From Membranipora membranacea (lineage: Eukaryota; Bryozoa; Gymnolaemata; Cheilostomatida; Membraniporidae), in assembly GCA_914767715.1 (NCBI GenBank), contig OU612070.1, forward strand, positions 26,028,025-26,092,024: 64,000 nt of DNA, read 5' to 3'. Below are positions 11,894 to 26,800 of this stretch, piece after piece. Each line of letters starts with the position of its first letter. Within the stretch, counting starts at the first letter, position 1. The notes beneath the pieces were generated by a model. It was not told the origin of the DNA and did not search any database. It saw nothing but the letters and a program-made list of their open reading frames with translations. A program made the position numbers and the translations under genes.

Positions 11894-14800
11894 TCAGCTG
11901 CGGCTCTGACTAAGCTCTCTTATTTTATCCACAAATTGAGGATTCGATCCAGGAGCGCTAGCAGCATGATCAAAAAGTGAGTCATTCATCAGCTCATGTA
12001 GCTGGGCTAAGAAGTCACCAGTGGCATCTTTGAGGGCGGGTGTTGAGCCTGTCGAACTGAGAGATTTCACCAGATTCCAGGCTAAGGGAAGAGCGTGTAG
12101 TATGACGGCTTTCTGCTTATTTTTGTAGACTTTTTTAGACAAATCTGTTATAAAGAAAAGTATAAAGAATATCAAACATTTGACAAGTTACAAATTATTT
12201 CTTTACAATCTCAAGAATGAAGAGCACAGATATGCGAGCAGTCAGCTATGTCAAACCTATATTTACTGCGGGAAAGTACATCCTTTAGAGCATAGGATCT
12301 ACAGAAGATGTAGATATACTTACATGTGACTCTGTCGATGATATCTGGTTTTGTTCGGGCGGTGGCATTCATAGCCACCTGGACAAACGGCTGAAACAGC
12401 AGGGTGTGATCTAAAACAAACAAAAAGATTATTTGTAAATTCAGAGAAATATTCATAGCAATAGAATTGTCGCATGGGGATAAACTATACATAGAAACAG
12501 TGTACCCCTAGTAGAGACCGAATAGACAATTGCACGCCTTTTTCTAACACAAAACATTATTAGGTACAGCGTATGGCCAGTCATTAGGCAGTGTTGTCGT
12601 ATCTCCCACTCACCTATATTATTGATGAATGAGTCGAGTAGGCTAGAAGCCTTGTCATAGATATCTCTGTTTTTAGAGGCTAAGCCAGCAGCAGTATTCT
12701 GTATAAGCAGGTTGACTGATGACCCGGTAAGCTGCTGTTTAACTGTCGGTAGTATAGACTCTAGTGAGTTGAGGGCGTGTAAAGCTACCTTTGAGTTGGA
12801 ATCTTTTATTAACATCGCGTACTTGTCAAATATCTAAAAGAAACAGCAAATAGGCTATGAGTGGATAAGAACTTCTTTGGGATAGTAGTTAACAGCAGGA
12901 TAAATATGATCATAAAATAATATATTGTTGTGTCTATGGTTTCAGTCTAAGGACTTTGGTACCACAACTGATTATGTGAGTGAGAGCAACAGCAAAGCAG
13001 GAAGCTGCCAAATATTACACAGATGGCAAAATAAACCCAAACCTGTAAGTGGTTGGTGTGAGATCAATGAAGAAGTTCATTTGTGGTAACCGTGCTTCTT
13101 TGTTGTCTATGAATTATTACAATGTGAAACACAATTAGTCTGTAGTTATCCACACACACAAACACACAGTACGTCCCCCCTTCCCCCTGTGCCCTCAGAT
13201 ATATGAGCTACTGTCATGGTTGAACAGGTGGTCAAGGACAATCAGGTATTATAGAGATGAAGCAACTCAAAATACAAGAGCAATGTTTAACTCGCAAGTT
13301 GTAAAAACAGATAGATACTGGAGTTTCAGTTTCAACTTTAACAATTAAGCTCTCAGGAGTATTTATGAATAAATCGAGATGTCATTTATATACAGTCTGT
13401 ACCTTGAATCAAATTTTATTCTCACCTTGACGGATTGAGCTGATAGGATTCGTGGTTTAGTCTGAGCGATAGCCAGCAGCTCATTTATACTCTCATGTCT
13501 TGTACTCCAGTTAGTGGAGCTCATAGCCTCAAGTAACGGTACTGTGTCCTCAGCTGCCTGCGGGCCGAGTGATCGCCGTCCCTTCACACTGTCAAATATA
13601 AATAATGATATCAAAAGGCGGTAAACAGATTGATACAAAGAGAGAATAGTTTGCTTAGAGCCGCAAGAGGACTGAATTCTGAAGAAAAACCAAAACGTAA
13701 TTCCCTTTTTCACGATAACTCACAAATCGTTACAAACATCAGCAACTAGATGTAGGAAGTAAGAACAAGAAAGCAGATTTCCAATCTTGATATTGATAGC
13801 TATATTCAGACCTGCTTATGGAGTCAGTAGATTCTGCACTGTTGGTACGAGAGCCTCTGTTGAACGTCCCGCTTCGTCTGGCACCTTTAGCACTAGGGCT
13901 ATCACTGGGCATATCACCCAGTCCTTTATTTCTGAGTGTATCACAAAGTGACATCACATCTCGGGAATCTTTAGGGGTGACGTGCTTATTCAGCATAGAC
14001 TCAAAGTCAGGATGCTGAAGTAACATCACCATTATCTTCTTGGCCAGCCATCTGTGGGAGGGAGAATATAAGGTCAAAGGTTAAAGAGATGTATAAATCA
14101 GATATCAGTGTTGTAACATATCTAGAAGCTCATGTCTTGCATAACTGATCAGACAACTTCAGTTTGATTAGAGTATTTTTTAGTGTATTTATTGATTTAT
14201 TTAGAAAAAGCAGAATAACCTTACCGAGTTTCCGGAGAAGAGTCTGTAGATAGACTGGCTATCGTTGGTAAAACTTTATCGGTAATATCCTTAACCCCGC
14301 TAAGTATTCGTCCTGGGCCAAGTTTCTCACAGAGAGTAACCATGTGTTGTGCAGCCACTTTACGCACTACACCGTTCTTATGTCTGCAAAGTCAAGCATT
14401 CAATCAGCAAAATTTAAACATAAGCCGAGACAACTCAGTCTAATGATGCAAAACAACAACCTACGGCCAATAGGAAGTTTCAGCAATGTTTTATGACAGA
14501 AATGGAAATATGATCATCCGATATTTGATGGCTCTCAGATATAATGTGCTCTCAGTGAAGGTATAATTCATGATCAACCATTCAGGCAGGTGCCCTATAT
14601 TAAAGATAAAAAGAGAAATTACATGCGACATAGCAGTTACTTACTGTCCACCCCCTGTGACGATAGCACCTATACATCTCTGTGGTGTTGTATCACTGAC
14701 CATGGCAGAGAGTGTTCTATCTAACTCTGTACGTATAAACTCATTAGCCTCACCGTTCTTATGTAATAATACCTTAGAGCATGTCTCCAGCTCCTTTAGA

Positions 14801-17800
14801 ATATAATCAGTGTTATGGGTACACCTGTACAGTACTTCCCTGCCTTACTGCACACATTAATACACACATAACCCAATGCAATGGATGACTGGACTTTCCA
14901 CTTTTACTCTTCTAGGTACCCATAGATTGGAGTACACCACAAATCTCGGAAAAGTAAACATGCATACATACAAGGTATGTCATCACTTGCTTAGAATGGA
15001 GGTGATCGTCTTTAATCAAAGGCATAGTAACAGCATTGACGAAACCCAATATATCACTTTTGTATGTTCCCGAGAAGATATTAGCTTTTGAATATGGATT
15101 CTAACAGACAGACCAAACAACTGTATCAGGGATATACTCACAGGGTCCATGCCTTTCTTGAGAGTTGTGAATAAGTCACCGAGCCCAACTATAGCTAACC
15201 TGGCAACCTGAGTACGCAGGTTCTTAACCTCTGCTAACATTGCTAACGTTACAGAGTGTAAAGACCCAGCTATTACATCAGGGTGGAACTGTATCAGCCT
15301 ACGGATCTTATTAATACCATCCGTCTTATGAGACCTGACAAAAAAAGGTACAAGTTATATTTATTAGGCTCGATATTTGAACCTTAGATTATCATTTTTA
15401 CATTTAGTTGATACTTTTTGTATTACTGTTTGCAACATCCAAAAGGGTTTTTAGTTAGAAGGTTAAGGTATCTTTATCTCTAAGTCTTCGCTGACACAGA
15501 ACTTTTAACCAACCTCTTTCAATCCGTAAACATCTCTGGTGAAGGAGTAATAAATCTGTGGGCGTATTTGTGTGTTAGTATAATAATCGGTATAGTAGCA
15601 GTTTTAATTAATGTTGTATAGATAGAAGTATCTCACCAGTCATCGTTAGAGAGAAGCTTCATAGCATCTTTAAAAGCTACAGAAGGTTTACTGAACGGTC
15701 TCAGTGACTCATCCATTGCAGTGGTTGTTGGAGCTGAGGTGGGAGGTGGAGACCTCGTCTTACTTCTCATGGCTGTGTTACCATCTGCAATAATTAGGTA
15801 ATGGTTAAGTCATATATTCATAAAGTTTTAATTACAGCGAGTGAGACTTGAGCATGCAAATTTCGAGTTGTCTACTCATTGATGATGTAGGAAAGAAAGA
15901 GGACAACTTCCATTAACTAACCAGTATGGGACATTGTAGAAACAGTGAGAGCAGTAGAAGACCTTAACTCGCCTGGTTTGATTAGGGTCACTGCATTAGG
16001 TGTCAAATTCAGAAATAAAGATCGGCCTACACTGGTTAGTTACTTACCTATTTTGAGAGCTGGATCGAGCTCAGTGTTCTTCACTTCCTGTTCACGTCTC
16101 CTCTGGTCGAGCTCCTTCCTCCGTTTCTCTGCTGCTTCTTGTTGTTTTTTGATCCTTCTCTCTGCCGCCTGCTCCTGCTCTATCCTTCTCTGCTCCTCAT
16201 CAGCCAGTCTCTGAGTCTCTTCTCTCTCCAGCTGAGCTCGACGCTTAGCCGCTGACTCCTCCTGACGCTGCTGTTTTTTCTTGGCGACATTCTCCAGCAG
16301 ACCGCGGGACATCTTCAGCGAGTCCATCTCCTCCTATAATTAATGGTAGACTTGTTACACCAAACATAAGATAAAATTTTATCATTTAGCCACCAGACTC
16401 TGAGTTATTTTTGTATAGTATTATTGTTATTACTTTAAGGGTTGATAAGTGGCCAGTTGGCATCGATTGGATGGTTTATTTCTATTACTCATAGCAGTAT
16501 GCAACTCATATAGAGGCAAAACAAAATCATCATCCACATACAAAGAAGGATTTTATTTAGGATAACATATGCGCAATGTCACAAAAGCTGCTGTTGTATC
16601 AGTATCATAAATAAATCACATATTGGTCACTAGGTTTTCATAGACAAGTTGATGACTGGTATTAAATTGAATATATAAACGTAAATATCACTTTGTAATG
16701 TACCCACCTCGTCGGAATCTACAGAGCTGTGGTCAGGAGGCTCCAGAGTACCGTATCCTGATGACTTAGAGAGTGAGTTAGATCGCTCTGTCCTCACACC
16801 TACCATAGCAGGCTTACTTATAGAGTTAGATCGCTCCTTACGAGCTACGTCACCATCAAACATACCTATAAGTAAGAGTAAGAAATAGTGCAAGGAAAAT
16901 CCATCATGTCTAGCGGAATATATTTAAATTGTTATCATAGTTGCCGCAGTCATTGAACACCAAGCATCAAATTACATGAACGGAAATTCATTCACAGGAA
17001 ACAGGTTCGAAGTATGCAGCGACTCGAATCTTCAGTATCCGGGAGGAGGAGGGGGACACTAAGCTTTGCTAAGACAGTCTGAGAATGTAAAGTGAATCAC
17101 CATGAGGGCCAAAGTCATAAATATTTTATGTATCATGTATACTAATGATAACCCAGACAAACATCCGCTTAAATATTAGAAATTCATAAAACATTTAGCG
17201 CTTAAGTGGGAAGTTTATCATATTTTACCATCAAAGATAAGAGAGAATAAACTGAGTGCTTTGTGAGCATGGTGAGAACTCTATTTATAGAGAAACATAT
17301 TACTCTGAAATATCAACACATCTTATTATAGAAATTGTGTAGGAAATAAAGATAAAACAATGAAGCAATTTTTGATTGCCTCTAAAAGCATGCAAAGAAC
17401 CCCACAGGTATTTAATATGAGTGAGAATATAAGAACATCAGTGGCCTGTTGAGAAAGTTTCACTCCTACAAAGAAGGCTCTTCAGTTTTATAGAAAGAGA
17501 GTGTGAAAGTATTGAGGCTGGACCAGCTGAGCTGAGTTTTCTATCCTATACATTCCACTTATCAGAGATAGTGTAAAACTTACCTCTGCCAACTACAGAC
17601 ACCATGTCTGGATTACCGTCATCATCAAGAGGAATCATACCAGGAGCGGAGCTAGCAGCCAAACCCAGGGGTGAAAGTGAACTGCCTGTGCCTGAAGTGA
17701 TGGCCACAACAAAATGAATAGCTGCACACATATACATATATAGGCAGCAGTATAAGTACATATGCTATACCGTCACCGTCACCGCTGCCTCTGACATTGT

Positions 17801-20800
17801 GATGTCACAACACACATACATATAGTAATCATGCCATATATATAAACACTTATAATAAAGTGACAGAGTATACCGACCACCGATCTTATCGAATGTATAG
17901 AAACAAGCTTGCAGATTGTGTCATATATAAGAGAGAAACGCAGTGATAATAAGACAAAATGGCAACAATATAAACCAATAAAATGTGTCAATGACTCAAA
18001 CTCTGGCCTCAGAAGCAGTCACATATTCTCCGTTGGATGTCCGGGTGGATTGAACGGTGCTATGACCAGGGACAGAGGTTATATAGCTTACCTGGTTTTT
18101 GAGTAGACTGGCGGCGTTGTTTGCTCTTGACTTGAGTAGACTGTTTAGGGGGAGCTTCTATAGCGTCCTCACTGTAACCCCTTCCTACTATAGCTACCAT
18201 CTCATCCTTAGGATCCCCGGATCCACCTGTCACCTTCTGCTCCGCCCTCGACTTTATCTTCACTAAGCTGTCAGATTTTGACAGTCCTGTTAAACAATAC
18301 AGAGACACTAAATGAATCACCCTACCGTATGGCATGAGAAAGTTGACTAAATGCTAGGTGTTAATTGAAGAGTGCTGCTTACTAAAACATATTAAGTTCT
18401 GAGGCAGTATGTATACATTAATCTAAGTTAACACATTAGCTGGGCTTAGTAGACGTAACATCATACAGTGTACACAAACATAAGCAGTACTTGTGTCAGC
18501 ATAATATAAAAGTCACCTAAGTCGCAACTAAAGAAAACCGTGAGCTGTGATAGACATGTTTGCCTCTATGTTTGCTCAGCTCAAACATCACATTCAGCCA
18601 GATGCAGTCTAGCAATTGTCCTATATACTGTTCACTGCTAGCGAGGCAGCATTCATATTAGAGAAAACACCCACACACACAGCTAAACAGTCGTTTGAGG
18701 ATCAGCATGATATGCAATAGTTATTTTATTTGCTGCGAATGCAGTTACAATAATAATCTCACTATCTGGCACACACACATATAATATACCAGTTACAGTC
18801 GGAAATTAGAATATATCTAGGGTGTAATTACATAATGTTGTGTATTTGAGGTGTGAAACAATTATTTTCAGAGGCTAGAGTTACAAATTAAATCTCACCC
18901 AGTTATATATACATCACAAAACACAAGCTCAGACTTACTTGTCTCGGGTTGTTTGGAGACTTGTGATAGCGGTGTCACAGCGGGTATCTTCTCTGCGGCT
19001 AACTCACTGTAAGTCTTCGGCTTGGACAGAGAATTGTGACGAGCTAACTTTGGTTTGGCCTCAAATGGATTATCTACTTTCACAGGAGTTGATCTGCAAA
19101 ACGAAACGTACAGTGAACGGCAACTGAGAAAAAGACATGAATTCACATCCTGAACTCATTTTCAGGCTTGAGTTAAAGTTATCTTATTAGATATAACAGA
19201 TTATGTTATACATTTTGTTCCATATAATTATGTTGGTGTTGCTAGATATGGAAAGTTTTGATAGCTACAAAGCAGGCTTTGCAAGTAAGCATCAAGGTCA
19301 TCAGCGGCATGCATGTGACAGTCGTACACTGACAATGTGCAAGTATTTAAAATCAAGAGAAGACAACTCAAAGTTATATCTTAATATCTGGACACAGCTG
19401 TGCACAACTGCGCTGTGGACACCTTCACATACTGTTCATATTACCCTCACGTATATCTGATTATGGTCTGACTCACTTAGACTGATGTGGAGGAGGCTTC
19501 AGCTCAACCTCACTCTGCTGCTTCTCTAACTTCTCAAACAGTTTCTCAGCTTTCTTCTTAGATGCCGAGTTCCTGATCTTATTCAGACTGGCGTTTAGCT
19601 ACAGAAGTCAATCAATTCAGTTATTATTATATATCAGATTGTGTCAGTGATCTACCATGAAGCAATGAAGTCAGCAGAGGTCAATGTATTCACATCAAAG
19701 AGATGCTGAGCCATGGCTTATGAGTAAGGTGTTATATGTCACAAAGGAGCTACAGTAAATCCATTTATCTCATTAATGGCTTTATAGATTAAATTGTGAC
19801 ACAAACAGCTGCGCTGACGCTCATGCATTTCACTGATGATTCCATGATAATCCAGCTCTCATCATCAATTCAATATCTAAAATCTGGCTTCGTTATTAAC
19901 AATACAAACATATACTACCACGGCACCATACTACGAATTTGAAGTCGCAAAAAATGCGGTCACAAAATTATCCGCCATTCCCATCCTAACAAGTTTTAAT
20001 ATAAGCTATCTACTTATTAAAGATATAAGCATGTAGGTAGAGGTGAAATAAAAACACTAAAGAAGGCCGACGTATCTAAGTAAAAAAGCAGATGAAATGG
20101 GAGAAAATGGGAGAAAATTGGAGAAAGTGACAAGCGAAGCTACTGATAAATCTACACAGTGGCAGCCCTGTGTAGTTGAATGCGCTGATTGACAGATTGG
20201 CAAGTAGGCCTACAGTGCGAGATATATAAACTGTGTTTTAAAGTGAGCTATCACAACATACCGATGATATGAACGACAATTCACGCCCAGGCATCTAGCA
20301 TAGACACACACAGAAAGAGTCAAAGCTTAGATGTTTATTATTGAAATACTATGATTAAGGGACAACTCCTAATTGGCAAGTGTTGAGGAACGCGAGTAGC
20401 TAGCGTACACCAAGTTTTGAGTATTAGCCACATTGACAATTTTATTGAATTTGCCAATTTAGGTGCAAATGGGTAACACTGGACTTTAACAATAGGTATG
20501 GATCACATTAAAATAAGCTTTTGTATGCGATTTTTACATAGTTTTACATAATATCCAATACTGGGGTTTTGTCTCAGGGCCCTATTGATTACCAAAATCT
20601 TTATTATTATAAAACATGTTAATGTCATTCAAAGTAAAACAAAACCAATAGGCTATTCAAGTGTATTGAACCTGTTATTGGCGAAGTCTTATATGCTATG
20701 ACTGCAGTAAACTGATTTGCTTATTCTGTTCAGAGTTACGAGCTCTCAATACAGGCCTAAATTGGTAAGCTGCCAGATTAGCCCAACAAACAGTGACAGC

Positions 20801-23800
20801 CTAGCGATAGCAGCACTTCATGATTACCAACAAGGCCGGAAACATAACATCCCACAGCCGAGGGCCAATAAATGCATACTATCAATTATAGGTCTTCATT
20901 CACATAAATTAGCTTCGAGTAATTATACGACATTGTAGGTAGGCCAATTAAAGAGCACAGCACAGTCCTAGATTTAAATAGTATCAACTACTGATTTTCT
21001 ATTGCTGATATTGGATGGGGTTTTTATAGGTACTAGTTGTATGGAGACTTGTTATGTTGGAGTGAATAGTGTAATTTTGTTGAAGTAAGGATAGCTTTGT
21101 GAAAGTTAGCTGCAGGCACAGTGGATACAAACAGAGAGCTGCAGACCTAAGAATATACTTATGGGGGGTCGGGACGGGTTATAAAACACTCACATCCAAA
21201 TCCTACAGACAGGACAAAACACAAAACATCATATTATCAAGTATCTGTTAGATAGACACATACACACAACACGAGGGTTTAGTTCAGCCAGGGTCCGGGT
21301 GCAATGACATATCTATCCAAATCTGGGTGAGGGATTCTCGTCCAGTGGAAGACTTCAGGGTGTGGGGACGATTTTGGAAAGCTGTCAGGTTTAGCAAAAA
21401 TCGGTCATAGTTTTTGTAATAATAAAAATGAAATTTATTCAGATGAGCTGTATAGTAGTTTTTTAAATCTATATCCTCATAGACCTATATCCTACTAAGT
21501 CTTAGAATTATACCCTTGGAAAGTGCTGAATATTTGACCTATCTGATAGGGATGAATTTGAATCTAAAATGTAGTACATAGTCAGCTAACAAACAATCTA
21601 CTCCACTATATCTTACCTGTGGGAGCTCATTGGCGTTAGCATCTACGCCCCTCTTCAGTGCCTCGTCATCTATAGTTATCGGGCTATGACTCTTTTGGAT
21701 TGGAGGTACTTTTGAAGGCTTCTTGTTTCCACCACTTTTACGATTCACTGTTGAGGCTTTTACTGGTATGCTGGACGGGGAAGGTTCTGGAAAAAAGTCG
21801 AAATGCTTATCACTAGATAAAGGCAGTTACAAATCACTACAAAATTTCTATTCAAGATTAAAGAAGGCCATAGTTTTTGAGATACATTAGGCTGTTGTTT
21901 TGTTGACGTTGAGAATATGATTGAAGCTATTGAAGTCAGCACCACTCAATTCTGATCCCTATTATTGTTATTAAGAATCACAACAACATTGCGTGCACAG
22001 CCTCATACGTCTCACATTGAGCCATAGTCTCACATTGAGCGGACTGCTGCCGATACGAAATCAATAGTTTAAAGCTGCTACACCTAACATGGCTAAGATA
22101 AGACTAAGATAAGGTTTAGTACACACACACTCCTCTCCAGCCGTTACATTCTTGTCATCGCACATCATCACCACTCACTGACACGAGTACAGCTATCTAT
22201 CATGTACTCAACCCGAGCTATTTTGAGATGATTAGCGATGGTTTACATGCTATATATGTCTGCTGACATATATATTTATATAGGTAGTCCTGAGTTGCAA
22301 CAGCGTATAACACCAACTAACCTGAGGTGTCATCAATTTTTTATCAGTCAGCCAATGAACCTCTCTATTTGAGAGAGGAGTGAGTTCAATGGCAATGATG
22401 GCAGCATCATGAACCCAGCAACCAAGGTGGTTCTCTTGTCCAAGTCCCCAGAGAGGGAGTTCAATGAACCATCAGAACCATCACAGTATCCAAGTTCATA
22501 ATACTACCATCTTCGGTCATCAATCTATTGGAGGAGAGTGTAGGGAACTCTATAGGAAACCAATACCACTTTGTTTTCGCAGTTTGGACCTGCCTATATT
22601 GATGAGCATGATCATCGCCTGCAGTCCGGACACACATTTTCATGATTACTTCACTAATTTTGTTATCATGTGTATTTTGTCATGATGTAGCGGCAATTAG
22701 ATACCTGATTATCTGGTCATGTCTTTACTTAACCAAAGTACTCACAGAGTCTAAGGAATTATGTATTCAGGTAATCTTATCTGATTGTAACTATGGACAG
22801 ATCACAAATCAGAGGAGGAAGTTAGCATTAAAGTCTGACTCTGATTAGCCAGAGATGAAATCAGTTTGTTAAAAACCTCAAATAATTACACAATATTTGT
22901 GGTCTAGTTCTAGGTACACTTGTTACAGTATTATGAGAGCTCTCAATGCCCTCTGACACTGCCTCGCTCACTATGACGCAGAGGGAGAGAGAGAGAGCAC
23001 ACATTCACTATGTTTCCATGCTCCGTACAAATGCGCATATAAGCGATTTTAGCCCTTCATTCGGCACATGGAAACAATCAAGCTATTCGCTTTCTTACTC
23101 ATCGGTCGTTCCCATTCACAAACCGAATTTGGTCGGATCATATTGTTATTGTATTGTGTTTTGATTACATAACAAGCCAAACCACACATGACAGCCAAAA
23201 TCTATTGGATAGGATGCGAATGATCATTCGACCCATGGAAACATAGTGATAATGAACTTGTCTGGTCACTAGTATATGACCTTTAGTTTCTGTGACACCA
23301 CTCATGAGAACTCGCACTCATTCACCTCGACACACAGCAAAACACACTAGTGTTTAAAATTAATAAACATGAAATATTCATGTATACCCTGTGCTACACG
23401 ACCCACATACATTTACTCAGCAAGCGTAATTGAACCAAGCAAATAATAGAAAAGACGGCAGTAACAACCTGTCATTCTCACAGAGCATATTACAGCCATG
23501 ATTAATTTTGATCTCAATGTATCCAGACAGTCATTAACAAATACAAACAGCCTCCAACAACTTTGACATAACTGATAATTTACTGTTAGTTTGGTCTTAG
23601 ATCCTAGGTGAGAGATTGCATGGTCTGATACGGTTAATATTTTACTAAGAGACCCATATTTACAACACTGACTTTACAACTTTGCACATCCGTTATTTAC
23701 CAACCTTTAAGTGTCGTGTCGTTGGGATCGACAGTCCAGGTGTTATAGGAAGAGGAGGCTTCCATAGAAACTGAGTGTCAAGAAAACAGAGAAAACACCA

Positions 23801-26800
23801 TTTGAACCAAAATAATATTGTGAGGAGCTTAGTGTCAAAACAAGGTAGGTGTTAGAAATGAGCAGCAACATGACAGTAACTGTGAGAAACCAACGGGACA
23901 CACGATCAATAATGAGTCAGGCGTGGGGTGTCGGGTACTGGCAGGCGAGTTAAGTATCTGTTGGGGCTTTGAAAGCACTGGTAGTATTGGGCAGGGCAGA
24001 AAGAGTATTATATCGCCTCACTCAAAGGGAAAGTTTTAATTAGAGATAGGTTAGGAGGTACGCATGTCTGTGGCCCATGGGAACTCCTGAGCTCAAACAC
24101 TAGAGAGTATATAGAGGAGGCATCAGTCTGTGTGTAAATTATAACCAGTGTAGATACAAAGTCCTGTGATCTCAGCTATGATAGCCTTGGTTCTCTCACC
24201 TGGAAGAGGGTTGAGAACTACGGGCTTAGTGACGCCCACCCCAGCTGATTTACTGCTATCATCAAGCTTCTGATTAGATTTGATTGTCCGCGACGTGTTC
24301 GGCTCCGATTTTGATGCTTTATTCGACTTGCTACAAAAGATGAGGAAAAACATTACATGTAGTTCATCCAATGAAGCAGGGACTAACTTTGCCGACCAGT
24401 AATACATCAAGAATGAGCTGATGCTGTTGGCGGTGGGTGGGGGGTTATATTATGACATGTAACCAGCAAGGAAACTAATCTTATTATAAAGCACACTATT
24501 TTAGTTTCAGATATGCAATTTATTGTCATTATCATATGTTAGAACAATTTGGGGTGTGATAGATCCTGCACGTATGCCAAAGGTCAACCAGCAAGCAGGT
24601 TAAACAGAACAGAGTGAGCAAGGAGTCTTGTCATACACAGAATCAGGATTATATTGGTATAAGGGGCAGTTATATTAATCAGTATAACAACAGTGTGACT
24701 GACAAAATCATAGTGTTCTAATAAAATGTGTGCTGACAGATAACACTTAGCATGGTTAGACAGAGCCTGATTAGTCTGAGCACGGCTCCAGCAGGTTCAC
24801 ATACCATTGAATCATGCGCACCCTTATATGAAGTAATAGTTTGACACTTATCCTGCATGCATTTAATCAGCGTCACAATTCTTCTTATCAGATTATTGAG
24901 CAAAAATAGTCTGAGCGTTCAGACAGTTGTTTTGCGGATAGATTTCGTAGAACATAGGCCCTACACTATCCGAAAAACAACCGGTTTACCACTGAGACTA
25001 GGGGTGTGACACACATTGATATTAAAATAACTTAATATTTTACAAAATTTTCCGATGACGTCAGGCTGGCTTTTTATGTGATCCATAATTAGCCAGCTTA
25101 GTAGATTTGACAGAAACTAAGGTGCGATACCTAATATATAAATACTGATATACCTTGGCACACCAAGTGCTGACAGGGTTACTCTATATATTATATACAA
25201 ACAGTACTATATATACATAATAGACAGCAGTTTAAGAAGTGATTCACTTATGATCAATACCTTGTCCCATAGGTTGCTTTATAGGCCTTAGTGAAAGCTG
25301 ATTATATCAACTGTTGTTGGTCCAGAATGAATTGAATTCTCTAAGGCCCATATTCATTCATTGATATAAATGTTTGAAATCATTAGAAACTCAATCATTA
25401 ATGGTTTGTTTACAATTAAATAAATTGAGCAACGCCATGTTTGGAGCTAACTTCAGGATTACATATCACAGTAACAATTTCTCTCTCATATCAGTCAAGG
25501 GGACAGGCTACATGGAAATTTATGAAGTGCACGAAAACACTGAAATTCAAGTTTGTGCCTCAGAACAGCATTTACACTTATGTTAGAAAGGAAATGACAC
25601 CAACCCAGGCCAGGAGGGGGCGTTATTACGTTTCTTACCTGAATGGAGGTTTATTAGGTGATGAGGGATGTTGACTGGAGCTATCCGACTCCATCTGCTC
25701 GACGTGTGTCAGATCAGGGCTGCTTGTGTAACTCATACTCGCTGTAAATAAATATTTAAATAGGAATAGTGAATGATTGTTTTATTACCAGCAAACAGCA
25801 GAAATCGTCTCTCTATTCTTGTTCTGTTGTTGAGATTTCACCATCTATCTACGGCACTCAAAGTACTACTAAAATCAGTATGAATTATCATAGCCTCTCC
25901 CTGTAAGAATGGGGAGTACAATTATCTAAATCAGGGTTTGGTGTAGTAAACGGGTTTGTAAGAATTATTCTGTCAACCAGGTCCAAATCAGAAAAACCGC
26001 TACGAACAAATCTAAAGAATGATAAATTATAGAAAAGATCTGGAATCCATAACTACAGGAATGATAGAATTATGTCAATCATAGCAATAGCAAGATCTAC
26101 TTCTGCAGCTGCAGTACTAAGACCTGTTCCTAGTCTGAGTCCTCACACTAGACCAACTCCGACCTCAACTGCCAAAGCAGCGTTACTAATTTTATCCCAA
26201 ACAGGAAAGTTAAGAATCGTGAGGCATGTGAGGCTCAGAAAAGTTCAGGTCACATATCTTCATTTCGATTCTACCGCTGCACGATCAACTATTCAATTAA
26301 TAACCCGCCTCGCTGTCAAATCATGTATTACCTTCCCAGACTGTGAAAATAAACACGCTGATAGATGAGAATGACTAGAGAAGATTGAGGAGCTACACAG
26401 GGCCTGGTAATGTACGAGACCTGGAGAGGCGAGGTGTCTCATGATGGCAGGACATTTCATAACTCAAATATAAATGTAATATCGTCCTCTTCTAATACTA
26501 TGGATAAGTAAGAAATATTCAGCAGTAGACTGGTTGGTAGATCATACTGCGTAAGTGAACTTAGAAGGTCACATGCATTATTTTTCATCCATACTGACCC
26601 ATAGCCTGCTTACTGCTACATGTTTTACTGCTTCACAAACTTTGGCCAATTTCACGGAGAAAAGAAAGGATCTTTCATAGAGGAAAGTGTTAGATCTCTG
26701 ATGGGTTGTCAGTTGTCACCAGGAACAGTAAGCAGACTTACCCAACATGATATCCTCACGATGTTTGGAATGTTTAGTCGACTTTTTACTTCCTCCCTCG

